This document shows, one piece after another, positions 25,556-37,767 of a stretch of 64,000 bases of DNA. Under the pieces are notes generated by a model, which was given only the letters and a program-made list of their open reading frames with translations, ran no database searches and was not told where the DNA came from. The DNA lies in NCBI RefSeq assembly GCF_025698545.1, contig NC_068565.1, positions 6,076,001 to 6,140,000 on the forward strand, read 5' to 3'. This stretch comes from Gossypium raimondii. Lineage: Eukaryota; Streptophyta; Magnoliopsida; Malvales; Malvaceae. The position numbers and the translations under genes are program-made. The first letter of the stretch is position 1, and every line of letters begins with the position of its first letter.

Positions 25556-26062
25556 AGAGCTTTCCCAATTTGACAAATGAGAAGCAATGTTTTAGTAGTA
25601 CTTAATATCTTCAAGTATCAATAACCACCATTAGAGCAGCCGTTAAGATTTTAGCTTTCCTTTGAGATGCATCTTTCTTTGTATAATAATGTATCATACT
25701 TGTTGAGTAATTGCTACTTTCTAGGAAAATAGTAGACCAGAACAATAATCCCATTGAACACCTGGCATTCTATCTATTGGAATCATATTAATTTAGGATT
25801 AATCTCAAATATTGAAATGCATGAAGGATTCTAATGACATTCTCAAATTGATGGAAGTCAAAATTTTTAAAATACAACCAATTAAACCAGAATTGCTTAG
25901 TTTTGGCCTCAGTAAGCATTGCAACTGAACAACCAGCAACATTATGACTTTTTTAGTCCATCCTCAATGGATGCAAAGAACTTTTGCAGCTATGGGCGCT
26001 ATGGGCCTAGCTATTAGCATGTTGTTCAACCAAAACTCTCAGTTCCATTCAAGTTAACTTCT
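25556..26062. other. Spacer between convergent genes
   Basis: This contains the 3' untranslated regions of the receptor kinase (plus) and the proton pump interactor (minus). AATAAT/TGTATAATAATG near 25680-25692 could serve as polyadenylation signals for the kinase. No other gene is seen. Confidence 0.5.
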
Positions 26063-28977
26063 TCAGACAAGATAATAGTAACCTAATGCTAGAAGTATCA
26101 GCACCACTAGTGCAGCAGGTGCGGCCCATGTCCAGTAGTTGGTTGACTTCTTACGTCTCAGGATGGCTCTTGGAAGCACCTCAGGTCCTTTAGTTCGATT
26201 TCTGTACCGAATAGCATTCCCCTTTTGTGCTTTATCCTTCACTGAAACAGGAGCAGGAACAGGTGCTTCAGCACTAGCATCAACCTTCTCTGATTCTGAA
26301 GCCTCAGCCATGGGTTCAGTTGGTTCCTCGGGATTTATAGCAGTCGTAGATGCTGCTGCTTTCTTCTTTGCTTTCTTCTCACGCTCCTGAAAGGAAAAAA
26401 ACATCAAAAGAATTTCAGTTTTAACCCACACCACTTATGAAGAAGCAAAACAAGAAAAGAAGCAAATAATTTCCTTGAGCTTCTTTTCGGCTTCCTTTTG
26501 AGCTCTTATAGCTGCTTTGGCAGCTGCTTTTTCAGCCTGCTTCTTCTTCCTTTCTAAAGCTTGCTTTGCTTTTGCAATTTCCTCTTCTCTCTTCATTTCT
26601 TTCTGTTTTGCAGCATCAACTTCCTCGTTTGAAGATCCAGAGATCTTGTCAGCTACAACATTCTCTGGAGAGGATTTTGACTCCATTGCTTTGGTCTCAG
26701 CATCTTTCTGGCCCTTTTTCGGGTGTTTAGTACCTGGTTGGGGTGAGGATTTGGCTTCTTCCTTTGGTTGTCTCGCACCAGGTTTTGGAAGTGCTTCAGT
26801 TCCCGTATGTACTGGTACCTCTGGTAGAACTAATGGCTTCTCATCAGGATTCCTTATCCGACCATCCCTGCTCAATAGTCGAGTGTCCAGGGATTTCAGA
26901 ATTCTTCTCTCATAATCATCCCTGAAGGCTTTATTACCATTCCAGAGATCCATAAACTTCTCAACCTAAAAGCAGCATAGAAGATAAGAGACCAACCAAA
27001 TATGAAGCACATGAGATACTCTTTAACTGTAACATTAATCAGCAGTCTCAACAAACCTCAACATTTGCAAGCTCCTCAAGAGCCTTTATATCTTTCTTGG
27101 CAGCAACAATTTTGGCCTTGTTTATGAGTGAACGGCTCTGGTAGAAGTAAGCATTCTGAAATATTGAAAAATAATAGTAATTAAAACGAGTTCTTGGCGA
27201 TAGCTCAGACAATGAAGTTTGAAAGTTGACTATAATGTGTCATTTAATGAAAAGCATAATGGCAAAACCACATAAAAGTTTTAACTCAACAAATGGTTTT
27301 ACTCCAACAATGTCAATCGTCCATGAAGATAAGACCACAAAAGCTTTTAAAAATGATTCCATCTTTATATGAAGATTATCAATATGAAGATGTATATCTG
27401 TAGTGATAGCAGCTCTTCATGTATAAATGAAAGTTTGAATATGGTCATGTGTGCATATGAAACGAAATCTTAAAGTTTGAAGCAAAGAAAAGACATACTT
27501 CCTCATCATGTTGTTTCCTCAGTTCCAGAATGGTTTGATAAGCTTTGTCCCTCTTCTGGGTCACAGCTTTCAGCTCCTCCTGTAAAGACTCAAGTTTCTT
27601 TTCGGTTGCAGTCAATTTATCTTTAATTTGTTTTTTCTTGGACTGAACTGCAAACTGCTCCTTCCTTACTCCACTCAAATCAACACCAATAAGCTACAAT
27701 AAAACAAAATATAGAAAGTTTATTAGTGTAATGCACTGATGGTCTCAATTAATACAGGAGGGAAGTAGGGAATTTTCGAAATGTGCAAAACAAAAAGTTT
27801 CTTACTTTAACCTGATCTTGAATGACTTCCTTCTGACCCATCGAATCCTGAATCTTTGCTCTCATTGCTGCATTAGTGATAACCGCTTCCCTGGTCCCCT
27901 CTAGTCGTTTGATTTCTTTAAGGAGTTGCTTCTCCTCGGCCAATGGGATACTTTCATGCTGAATGCGATATTGCAAGCTATGGATCTGTAGTTTCACCAA
28001 TTCCCATGAAGTGACTAAAAGCAAAGGATTAACCGCAGCAAAAACCAATTGACAAATCTCAAAGCAGTTATGAGTAACATACAACATCGTTGAGCTCTTC
28101 CTCAGATGAACACATACTGCCACGACCGGTATAGCTATTAGTGCGAAGCTTGCCTAAGGCCTGCTGCAGTGGTTCTATTTCCTTCTTTTTCTCGTCTAAA
28201 ATCTCCTTATATTGTTCAAAATCAACATTCAGGGCTCTCACTTGAGCAAGTAACTCAGCACGATCTGACTGCAGTAGCAAAAAGATAATGCTTTAAAATG
28301 TGGCAAATACAACAATAAGGAATCGTTATCTATAATGGTTACTACATGCTCAAGAGCATAAATTTCCAACATTCATCAATTGCATCCAGGTTAAATGTCT
28401 CTGCATACAATCTATTACTATAAGCACACCCGATTGCACTCAAAACAAAGTTTTAAGTATTCGTCAGAACATTAATGTCATCTAATCTGTAGGAACCAAC
28501 TGAAAGCAAAACAGGATATGGCACATAAATATCTTATAAAAGTATGAAAAGGAATTGTTCATATGCTACGTATCCAATCAAAATTAATAGCTTTCCACTC
28601 ACCCTCTTAGCTTTTAATTCATCAGTGATCTTGAACCTGGTTTTACTCCACTTTTGTAGCTCTTTATCAGCCTCGTCGATTTTGGCTTTGATCTTAGGGT
28701 CTTCGTAAAGGCGATACCTGACAAAATGAAAAGAGTGGACCTGCTTAGCTGCAGGCCACTCGTCAACTGCATCCGTCGGGAAATTGTCATTGGATGCATT
28801 ATTCCCGTCTCCCTTACTAGGCTCCTCGCAGCGGGGAACAACTGGAATGGTCTCATTATGAACTGGATCCTCGTCCAGTTTCCCATTTTCCTTATCAAGC
28901 AAAAATGATTGGTCAACTTCAGCTACTTTGTCAACAGATACTTGTGCCATGTTTGATCCCACAATCTCTACACCCAT
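26063..28977 (-). CDS. PPI1: Proton pump interactor (PPI1/PPI2-like), seven coding exons, about 616 aa
   Basis: In Arabidopsis, PPI1 binds the regulatory C-terminus of the plasma-membrane H+-ATPase and stimulates it; the protein is mainly ER-anchored by a C-terminal helix (family knowledge). Exons in reading order: 28977-28603, 28268-28083, 27985-27806, 27693-27499, 27155-27057, 26965 to about 26474, and 26386-26063. The first five introns are GT-AG with consistent phase. The N-terminal region carries the family motif DEWPAAKQVHSF, then long coiled coil (about residues 85-340), a Lys/Glu/Ala-rich charged stretch (RKKKQAEKAAAKAA), and a terminal membrane helix before the end YYYLV. Odd point: after LKK/KLK at 26474 the expected GT donor reads GA. 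Read-through would stop 13 codons later, losing the membrane anchor. Length otherwise matches the roughly 612-aa Arabidopsis protein. PPI1 versus PPI2 is not resolved. Confidence 0.9.
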
Positions 28978-29607
28978 TAATCACAAAAATGATATAAGCC
29001 TAACAAAATCCAAAAACAAGAGTTTAGAAATACCACATTATATAACCAAAATATGAAATAACATTTCCTTTATGAAATTAAAAATAAAAAGATCACACAA
29101 AGCAATTTGTTTTGCTAGCTTTTTTGTCATTTGGATTAAAAGCATACCTATCCAAAGGCTTTTCTTTAGCTAGTTTTTATTAATCAAATCAAAAGAAAGT
29201 TCTCAAGCATAAGAATTTCAAACAAAATATTCAATATTTTCGTACATTCTACATGAGATATCCTTGCAACAACCAACATCAAATTAAATAAATTGAACAA
29301 CAATACATGGTTTGATCTAATATAATAAAACAAAAATACGATGACAAAATCCAGATGAAAAAACTAAATAAAAAGAAGCCAATCAAATCAATGAAAACAT
29401 AAAATAAAACATAAGATCAAGCCACTATCCATAAACAAACCAAAAAAAAAAACTAACTAACATGCAGAACATTATGAAACTAAAATAAAAAGTTAAAAAG
29501 ACCATAATTTTAAATCGTGAATGAAAAAGAAAATTCAACAGATAAAATGAAAAACAAAAACCCACAAAGAAAAACATTAGAAATGATCCAAAAATTATAT
29601 GATTACC
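28978..29607 (-). other. Probable 5'-UTR intron of the proton pump interactor gene
   Basis: Reading the minus strand, a donor (AAGG|GTAATC) at 29607/29606 and an acceptor (TGTTAG|GC) at 29001-29000 would remove 29606-29000. This leaves 22 untranslated bases before the ATG. The interval contains no open reading frame of note and is AT-rich, like an intron. This is an inference from splice signals only. Confidence 0.5.
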
Positions 29608-29773
29608 CTTTTAGGGAGATTATTAGGAGAGGAGAAAACCCTTTTACAAGAGAAAAAAAGGGTCAAAAAAAATAGAGAGCTTTTTCTTTTTGGCGAAAGA
29701 AAGAGATATATATCAGCCTCTCTCTCTTTGGATTTCCCTTCTTCTTTACCAGAAAGAGGCAACCGGTTTTAGC

Positions 29774-29783
29774 TTTATATATT
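29774..29783 (-). promoter_or_regulatory. TATA box of the proton pump interactor gene
   Basis: The minus strand reads AATATATAAA here, followed by a CT/GA-rich leader (29600-29750) that looks like a plant 5' UTR. The position is about 100-180 bases before the likely first exon end. Confidence 0.55.
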
Positions 29784-32579
29784 CATGCTTGTCATCAAGG
29801 GAGAGAATTTGAAGGAAAAAAATATTAGATTTTTTCTAGTGATAAAAAAAATTATTATTTTATTCAGTTCTAAAAAAACAGTGGACTAACGTTTTTCATG
29901 TCGCAGTTGGCAGTTATAAAAGGATTTTTTTGTTTGTTTTTGCTGTTTTTGGAGTTATTAACTTCAGATATCCTTTTCTTTTTAATCATTACATGTCCAG
30001 ATATTTATTTTATATAATATTGAGAGCGAGATATACATCAACACGATTCGAATTTATATCATACGATTTATTCAAATTAAGATTTTTCAATGATTTTTTA
30101 GTTACACACTCATCATGGCAACTAAATGTGCGAGTCGATTTTAGTTTAATTAATCAGTTTGTAGTTTATTTATGTTATAATAATTTGATTCTATACTTGA
30201 CTCACAATGTAAAAGAAAAATTCATTCAACATTAACTCATTTTGGGATGATAATAAAGAGTGCAAGTTTAAATATTTTAATTACTATTTACGGGCATGTA
30301 AGATCTTTTTCAGAACTGAAAATTGTAATCTCCTTAAAATCATTAAATTATAAATTTATGTATGGTAAATTTACACTTTAACCCCTAAATATAAAAAGAA
30401 TTATATGTTATAAAAAAGTTTTAAAAAGAATAATGCATATATATTAATATTTTTAAGATGATTTAAAATTTTAAGAAAATATATTTTAAAAATAAAATAT
30501 TTAATATGGTATAATTTTAAAAAATTATTATTTAATATACTGCACACAAGATTGAAAATCATCATGTATTTTATTTGTTTATTAAATATTAATTAAGGAC
30601 ATGATTTTCTTAACTTAAAAATTAACTTAATTAAACCACATAATTATTTAATTTTAAAATATTATATTTGCTAAAATATAATTTTTTAAAAACCATGAAA
30701 AGAAAAAGTATAAAAGAAGGAAATAAATTCAAAGCAGTGGGATAACAAAAAAGTGAATGATAGCTCAGTCTTTATCTTTTGTCCTCTTATCCAAAAGCAT
30801 TTTATTTTATTACTAGGATTTGCCTTCAAAGCTCATTTCATGAATCCAAAAACCTCGAGGCTTTGTGAAATGAAAATACAAAATTGCCCTTATGTTTTTG
30901 GAATTAATGGATAGATTTGGATGGACAGTGCAGTGTGTTTTAACTTATTTTTTTATTTCACACTATAATATTATTACAGTATCTAATCTCACCACCACTG
31001 CTATTTTTACACTAATTGCAGGTAAACACATCGCCCATCGAAATCCACCCTCAATTCGAGATTTTTTTATATTTATTATATTTGATTAAGTTTTTTTTTG
31101 GGATAATATTTGTCACTAGTAGTTTCATAAAATTGTCTAATATTTAAATTTTTATTAATTATATATTTATTTATTTATTTGTTTTCTAGTTTAGTTTTTC
31201 ACATAATGTTATATTATTCATGTGGACTTTTTATTAAGAAAAATTTCTATATGTCTAATTTTCATTGGCTAGTTTAGCAATTTATTAATATTAACATGTT
31301 AGCTCTAAGTACTATAATAAAATACATATTGATAGTTTATGTATTACATTAGATAATTTATAAAAGTACAAGTGTCATAATAAAGTGCATATTTATAATT
31401 TATGTACCATATTAAACATTTTATAAAAATACATGTACCAAACATGACATTATTTATTCTTTTCTGTTAATTTTACTAGTAGGGTTAAAAAGTTATGCTA
31501 CTAATCATATATATTTAAAGTAACATATTTATATATGGAAATTTTAATTCTAAAATAGTTACATATTTGACATTTGTCACATTCTCATTGGATATATATT
31601 TAAGCCTTCAATAGATTGGAATCATTAATGGAATTTTTTTGTAATTAGCCATGCAATGGTTTAATTTGATTAGAGTTAAATGATGTCTGACTTGGAATGT
31701 GAAATGTGATAATATCATTATTAAAATAGATTGTGCTCAAACTCTTACGGTAATCTCAAATAAGTCTCGTGGCAAATCAAATAGAGATCTAGTGATAAGA
31801 ATACAAGAAATTTGTATAAGAGATTGACAAGTGACTTTACAAGAAGGTTCCAAAAGAAGCTAATGTTATAGCTCATACTTTAGCTAGTGTAATGCAAAAG
31901 TTCCCGTACGGTTCAATAAGATTCAAGAAGATTCTGACAGAAATCATTAAACAATTTTGGATTGATGAGCTATAGATTGTAATGAAAGTGCTTGATCCTT
32001 ATTATTAACCTTTCTATATCATTACCAAAAAAAGAAAAAAAAAACAATTGTTTACTTTTTGAGTTAAGATGGACCTACTATTTTAAATATCCAAAAATCG
32101 ACTTAAACTCTAAATATTTTTAAAATCAGGATATTTTCAAATTTACCTGGTTTTGCTTATATTTCCATTGTGATTTAATAAATTTTTGGTCATATATTGT
32201 AATAACTTGGAAATAAATATCGTTGTTGATTATTTTCTTTCATAAAACAGATGCGGATATAATTGCTATATTTAACTAATTGTTTAATTTTGTTAATAAA
32301 TCTTTAACTAATTGTTTATTTTTGTCATTTTTGCATTATAATGTTTTACAATTTTGTATTCTGGGAAAATGGAATGAAGAAAAGCAAAATATAAAGTAGA
32401 GGGTAAGTATTTCTGGAAAAAGAATATTAATGGGTTTTCTTTTTTAATGAAAGATATGAAAGATTTGTTTTTGTTTTTTTTTGGGTTTCATTTCCTATTT
32501 TCTGTAGTTGGGTGATGAAGACAGTTTTGTTTTGAAGATTTATTATTTATTGGGAGGGATCCTGTGATAAGATTTGGCA
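29784..32579. other. AT-rich intergenic stretch with a small retroelement remnant
   Basis: No host gene is seen except the promoter side of the two divergent genes. Long A/T runs dominate. A short RNase H-like remnant at 31711-31975 is listed separately. Sequence from about 32350 to 32579 is the likely leader of the GT14-like gene (pyrimidine-rich, 32440-32520). Confidence 0.5.
31711..31975 (+). mobile_element. LINE-type RNase H remnant
   Basis: The plus strand encodes IIKIDCAQTL, then NRDLVIRIQEIC. In a shifted frame it then encodes EANVIAHTLAS. This order (…D…, …I..I..., EAN..AH.LA) is the plant RNase H fold found at the C-terminus of LINE reverse transcriptases. At least one stop and one frameshift are present. 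Only about 90 codons remain and no reverse transcriptase is next to it, so this is a dead fragment. Confidence 0.5.
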
Positions 32580-34272
32580 ATGATGTTAATGATCATGGAG
32601 AAGAAATGGATATTTCCTTTTGTGATTACTTCCATTGTATGCATCTTTTTCCTCGTTTCCTCCTTCAACATGGGGCTTGTTTCTTCAGTTCATAATATCA
32701 ATTCAATCTTCTCCATTTTCCCAATGGGTCAAAGAAAGCCAGGCTATGTTGAATCCAAGATCGAGTCCGGTTCCCCGCTGCCACCGTCCGGTCCGCCGAT
32801 ACCCCGATTCGCTTATTTGATATCGGGATCAAAGGGTGATATTGAAAAGCTTTGGAGAGTTCTCCATGCATTGTATCATCCAAGGAATCAATATGTGGTT
32901 CATTTGGACCTTGAGTCCCCTGCGGAAGAAAGATTGACATTGGCTTCAAGGACTAAAAACAATACAATGTTCTCCAAAATGGGGAATGTTTATATGATCA
33001 CCAAGGCTAACATGGTTACTTATAGAGGTCCAACAATGGTGGCTAATACCCTCCATGCTTGTGCCATTCTTCTCAAGAGAAATAAAGATTGGGATTGGTT
33101 TATCAATCTCAGTGCATCGGATTATCCTCTTGTGACTCAAGATGGTTAGCCTCAATGTCATATGGCTTTTATTTCAGTCATTTAGATTCTTTACCACACT
33201 GCTGTTTGGATCAATTTGTGTATTATGCAGATCTTCTTTACGCATTTTCGGCGTTAAACCGGGACCTTAATTTCATCGAACACACAAGCGAGCTTGGTTG
33301 GAAACTGTAAGATCTTTCTTTCCCTCACTACCGAAAAACTTTGTGAATGTCGAATTCCGAAATTTTCTGCCTGTGATTGTTTCAGGGACAAAAGAGCAAT
33401 GCCTTTGATTATAGATCCGGGACTCTATCTGTCAACCAAGACTGAAGTAGTTTGGGCTTCACAGAAAAGAAAATTACCTACAGCATTTAAATTGTTTACT
33501 GGTTAGCATTCTTTCATTCACCTGACAGAATATGAGGATAGCAGTCGCATACTCGCATTTATGTATGTGTATATTTGTTTAGTGGTGTGAAGCAGATATG
33601 GATGGACTGCATGTTACAGTCCTGCAGATAAAATAGTTTATCTCATATGTTAGAAACTGAAACTTAGAAGCCTAGTTTCCACATCCATGGTGATGGTAAT
33701 TTTTTTTTTTTTTTGGCATTTATAAATATGGTGGTTAAGTGTTCTCAAAACATCCTTGTTTTTTGGTTGCAGGTTCAGCATGGACAGTTTTGTCGCGTCC
33801 ATTTATCGAGTTCATTATTATGGGATGGGACAATCTACCCAGAACTCTTCTCATGTACTACACAAACTTCATCTCCTCCCCTGAAGGTTACTTTCAGACG
33901 GTTGTATGCAATGTTCCGGAATTCGCCAAGACTGTTGTCAATCATGATATGCATTTTATTAAATGGGACAATCCTCCGAAACAGCATCCTCATATCCTTT
34001 CCCTTAACGAACTGGGCAAGATGATTATGAGCAACGCTGCATTCGCTCGCAAGTTCAACCAAGATGATCCTGTGTTGGATAAGATCGATGCCGATTTGCT
34101 TGGCCGTGTTAACGTGAGCTTCACACCAGGTGCTTGGTGCTCTGGGAAACTGAAATGTTCAGAGGTTGGGAACATTAACAAGATCAAGCCAGGGCCGGGA
34201 GCTCAAAGGCTTCGTCATCTCTTAGATAGGTTAGCTATGAAAGCTTATCTTGGCCAAGATCAATGTAGATAA
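32580..34272 (+). CDS. GT14 beta-glucuronosyltransferase-like enzyme (Core-2/I-branching type), four exons, 418 aa
   Basis: Type II Golgi membrane glycosyltransferase. Characterised plant GlcAT14 members add glucuronic acid to arabinogalactan-protein glycans (family knowledge). Exons: 32580-33144, 33231-33306, 33386-33501, 33773-34272. All are GT-AG and the phases join cleanly (1, 2, 1). One short cytosolic tail precedes a membrane helix (about residues 10-30). The 'Branch' domain starts near RFAYLISGSKGD (about 77). Family motifs are visible: YHPRNQYVVHLD, WDWFINLSASDYPL, SELGWK, GSAWTVLSRPF and the C-terminal PGAWCSG. The frame is open for two codons further upstream, but that would start at TTG, so the first ATG at 32580 is taken; a second in-frame ATG lies four codons on. 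Arabidopsis relatives are 420-450 aa. Nothing looks broken. Confidence 0.92.
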
Positions 34273-34626
34273 GTTTCATGATGGGGAAGTTCAATTAGGC
34301 AAGACATAGCTGTGAACTTGGTACTCAATTTTGACACCCCAACCCCTCCCCCCACCCCAAAAGAAAAAAAGAAAAAAATATATGTACTTATATATCTCAA
34401 AATTGCTATTCTTTATTGTTCACAAGCTTGGGAAACTCTTGATGTTAAAATTTCTTCTGGTTATGAATACATCCTAAGACTACATTTTTCAACTGGATTG
34501 CTGTTTCCTTCTTTAGAATTTATTAATTACATCATGTGAATCGAAGTTGATCCAATGTTATTTCCATTGAATATACATCATATATTTATATTACACACAT
34601 ACAATATAACCAAATCTTAAGTTTAC
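34273..34626. other. 3' flank of the GT14-like gene
   Basis: This holds the 3' UTR and downstream AT-rich DNA. A C-rich, A-rich patch at 34335-34375 gives only a shadow ORF. No gene is seen. Confidence 0.4.
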
Positions 34627-34742
34627 CTGCATTGACAAGGCTAGTTCAGCGTTGGCATCAGGTGCTGGCATGGCTCGAGACTCTTTTGTTGCTCTACTGT
34701 CGAGGTCAAGTCTCCGACCTTTGGTCCCTGCAAGCTCCTTGT
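34627..34742 (-). pseudogene. Orphan exon-like fragment
   Basis: On the minus strand a 116-base open stretch encodes KELAGTKGRRLDLDSRATKE followed by SRAMPAPDANAELALSMQ. It is bounded by an acceptor-like TTGGCAG at 34743-34749 and a donor-like CAG|GTAAAC at 34627/34626. The composition is protein-like: balanced, with no low complexity. I do not recognise the parent protein. No further exons were found within 700 bases on either side, so it is most likely a stranded exon from a gene fragment duplication. It could also be part of a gene with very long introns. Confidence 0.4.
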
Positions 34743-35433
34743 CTGCCAATACAGAAGAAAGGTAGAGTATTAGCAATATAGTACGTCTTCTAAGCACTGA
34801 AGATTTCAGGCCATTATAACAGCAGTGGCAGAACATCTCAAAAGAAGATAATAATAGCTCATACAGTAAAAACAAAGACCAAGTTAACAGCAGTCTATTT
34901 ATAGGCTAAACACCGGAGAGATCGAAGTATTTTCTTTACAAGAAAGAAATTCTCCTTCAGAAGCATGGGATTTTCCACATAGCAGAAATATCTCGGAAGT
35001 TTTTAAAAAGACAAATAAATAAAGAAGATTAAATGTCTTTATTAATTATAGACTATTCACCTTCTAGCTTCGTGATCCCTTATTTTTGCATCAAACTCTT
35101 TGCTTGGAGGATACTTGAGCAAGCTTGAAGGATCACAGGGGAGTGGATTTGTGGTAAAGAATTGAAAAACACAAAGAAAAACAAGTCGAGGAAACTAGAT
35201 AATAATAGATAAAACATTACAACAGAGGAGTATCTACCAACTTTAGAAATTTGCATAGATATTCTAAAGAAAGTTTTCCAGATTAAACTTTCTGAAGTCG
35301 TAATGACTTAGGTGACATAGTAATAAAGCACATAGCAGAGGATTGAACACAAGCTAGGTGATGACACAAACCAAGAGTTTTGGCACTCAAGGTATTCAGG
35401 CACAAATTTTTTCATAGCCTAACCGAAGCCTTG
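34743..35433. other. Unassigned intergenic stretch
   Basis: Less AT-rich than its surroundings, with no coding exon recognised. It may be flanking or intronic sequence that came with the orphan exon. Confidence 0.4.
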
Positions 35434-35518
35434 CACTACATCAAAACAGGCTTTTAGCGGCATTTTTAGTGGCGTTTGGACAAAAACCGCCACTAAAAAT
35501 AGAGCATTAACGGCGCTA
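35434..35518 (+). mobile_element. CACTA (En/Spm) transposon end
   Basis: The sequence begins CACTACATCAAAACAGGC and continues into 'ttttagcggcatttttagtggcg'-type words. It also holds an inverted pair TAGTGGCG ... CGCCACTA at about 35468-35496. CACTA-superfamily elements have CACTA termini and GCGGC/GTGGCG subterminal repeats in this layout. Only one end is visible. The opposite end (…TAGTG) and a transposase were not found nearby, so this is a truncated copy. Confidence 0.6.
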
Positions 35519-36158
35519 AAATTGTTACTCAGCCGTGTCCCCTGCTCAATAAAATTTTCATTAAACAGCTTGTTATTCATTCGGTTCCACAGTAACCAAC
35601 AAATGAATCCAAACTTGGTTTCCCAGTTACTATGATCTGTCATATAGAGCGAGGGGTACATCATATTAGAGACTATCCAGTCCTGAATGTTGCTATGATT
35701 GCATTCATCCCAACTTGTCGGTTTAATAATGTTGCTCCATATTGACAGCACAGGGAAACATTTTCCCAATATGTGATCTGTATCTTCGTAACCATGCCCA
35801 CAAACGGCACACGTTGCATCCGTAGCCAAATGCTGTCTCACTTGATTAGCGTTCATAAGCAAACTACCACATGAGATAAGCCACAAAAAAGTTTTGACAC
35901 GGTGCGACCCCTGATATTTCCATAGTTGTCGCCATCTTCTGTCAATTGTAATCGCATTGGTACCACTCAGCATTTCATATGCAGATCTCGTAGAGAAAAT
36001 GTGGTCCTTGGTCTATATCTAGCCGAGAAAATCCTCCACATCCCAAGCTCATGGAGGATGCTGGCTTGCAATTCTAGCTGCGATCGAATGTGGTAATATT
36101 TTGTTAAATTTATCCCATTTCCAATCACCATCGATGCAACAGAGGTATGCTCACCCAA
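35519..36158 (-). mobile_element. LINE fragment with reverse-transcriptase zinc-binding domain
   Basis: The minus strand reads WRQLWKYQGSHRVKTFLWL, then an HLATDATCAVCGHGYEDTDH stretch, then HILGKCFPVLSIWSNII. This is the zf-RVT domain that follows the reverse transcriptase in plant L1-type LINEs (C-x2-C ... H-x3-C). The piece upstream (35967-36158) includes GNGINLTKYYHIRSQ, which is the usual run-in to that domain, in another frame. The copy lacks the endonuclease and most of the reverse transcriptase and is dead. It directly abuts the CACTA end. Confidence 0.75.
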
Positions 36159-36600
36159 GATCAGTTCCCCTCATGGAGAATTGCTTTTAAATATTCATAT
36201 TATTGTAGAATTTAAAAATTATAATTTCTTTTACATATATTATAATTTTAAAAATGTAAAATTTTAAATAAGTTTTATATATTTTTCGAAAATATTTATA
36301 TATATTTGATTTTTTTTTTTTTGGAATTAGAACCAAATTGAGATAATTTGTCATGTTGAGGATTAATTTTAAAAATTATGATTAAATTAATACAATATGT
36401 AAAAATTTAAAACTACCCTATCAATTTAATAAACAATTTAATAAAATGAAAAGAAAATAAGCTCAATTAATTGGATCAAGTTCAAACCATACTATATATT
36501 TTTCCACATAAGGTGGACTTAATTTTGCAAATAGTTAACTACATTTGTTACTCATCTTATTAATTTTACCAAAAAATGAAAAAAAGAGTAACTTTTCAGT
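36159..36600. other. AT-rich spacer before the DUF616 gene
   Basis: Poly-A and poly-T-rich DNA with no gene. It contains the probable promoter of the next gene, but no certain TATA box can be chosen among many AT runs. Confidence 0.4.
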
Positions 36601-37767
36601 TTTTCCCCAACTAAAACAATCACCACCAGAAAAGAAACATAAAGAATTCCACAGAAAATTGAAGAAGGAAAAGAGAAAAAAAAAGTTAAAAATCAAAAGA
36701 GGGTCCTAGATTTTCTTTAAGGTAAGTAATTTCCCACTTTTTAGAAAATTATTTATATATTTTTTCTTCATTTTTGGAGTCTCATTGGGTTTTGGAGTTG
36801 AACTCCTGGAAATTAAATTGTTATTTCATTTAAATTGTGCTTACAAAACAATTTTATTAGTGTTATTATTTTTGGTTGTGGGTCTTATCCATTTTGCCTC
36901 ATGGATAAAGACCCAATTTTTATTTTAAAGACATTTTTTTTCTAGGTGGGTAATTTGTTAATAATTTAATCACTTCGGTTCTTGAATCAATTTTATGAAA
37001 TTCAAACTGGGTTCTAATTTTGATCTCGAAATTGTATGTTTCTATGGTTGATTTCTTTTTCCTTTTCATTCTTTTTAATTCTTTTGTTGGGTTAATATAA
37101 TTCAATCATATTGGTTTCTTGAGAGTAAGTTAAGTGAAACTGAATCATGAAAAGAAAGTTTCAATTCTTAAAGTTTAGTATTTTGTTAGCATAATTCAAT
37201 CACATTGCTAAAATAATTTTAATTAATTAATTAATGTATTTCTTTGTTGCAGTTTGGCATTAAGTCTGTGTATTATTATGATTAGAATTTTTATTTTAGA
37301 TGCTTTACGGTAATCTCAATCTTTTTCACTGTAAATAAAAAAAAATGACGAATTGTGTCGTTGGCTTTTTGTTTCTACAATCTGAATTTCCAACGAGCAT
37401 ATATGGCAGAAAAGGTTATAATCTTTGTCTGAACTGTTTTGAAGAAAATATTTACTTAGATTCTGTTTTTTTAACGCCTTTGTCTCTTTGTTATCAGCAG
37501 TCAACCACATTGGTTTTTGGGAACAATGTGGGAAGGGAAGAGCTTTGCAGAACTGTTATTTTTTTTTATATCTGTTGATTTCTTGGCCAATATTCTTAGT
37601 GTTCTTCGTCCAAAGCAGATAATTGGGTGATTAACTTCGCTTCTAAATTGCCATAGCAGAAAAAAAGTCCTGGTATAGTTCTTTGAAAGGAGAATCTTGT
37701 TGGTGGTTGAGTGAATGAGAGGGTGAAAGGAAATGAATGAGGAGCTTGAGGTTGAATATGAGATACA
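36601..37767 (+). other. Probable 5' UTR with intron of the DUF616 gene
   Basis: A strong donor, CTTTAAG|GTAAGT, at 36721/36722 follows a purine-rich leader (36640-36715). Acceptor-like sites are TTTGTTGCAG at 37243-37252 and TTATCAGCAG near 37491-37500. One of these probably closes a leader intron before the ATG at 37768. The interval has no convincing ORF. Which acceptor is used cannot be decided here. Confidence 0.45.

Noticed and set aside
26139-26915. Long plus-strand ORFs rich in Ala, Ser and Phe
   Set aside because: They are antisense to the Lys/Glu/Ala-rich exons of the proton pump interactor.
32574-32579. Two-codon upstream extension of the GT14-like protein
   Set aside because: It would begin at TTG; the first ATG is at 32580.
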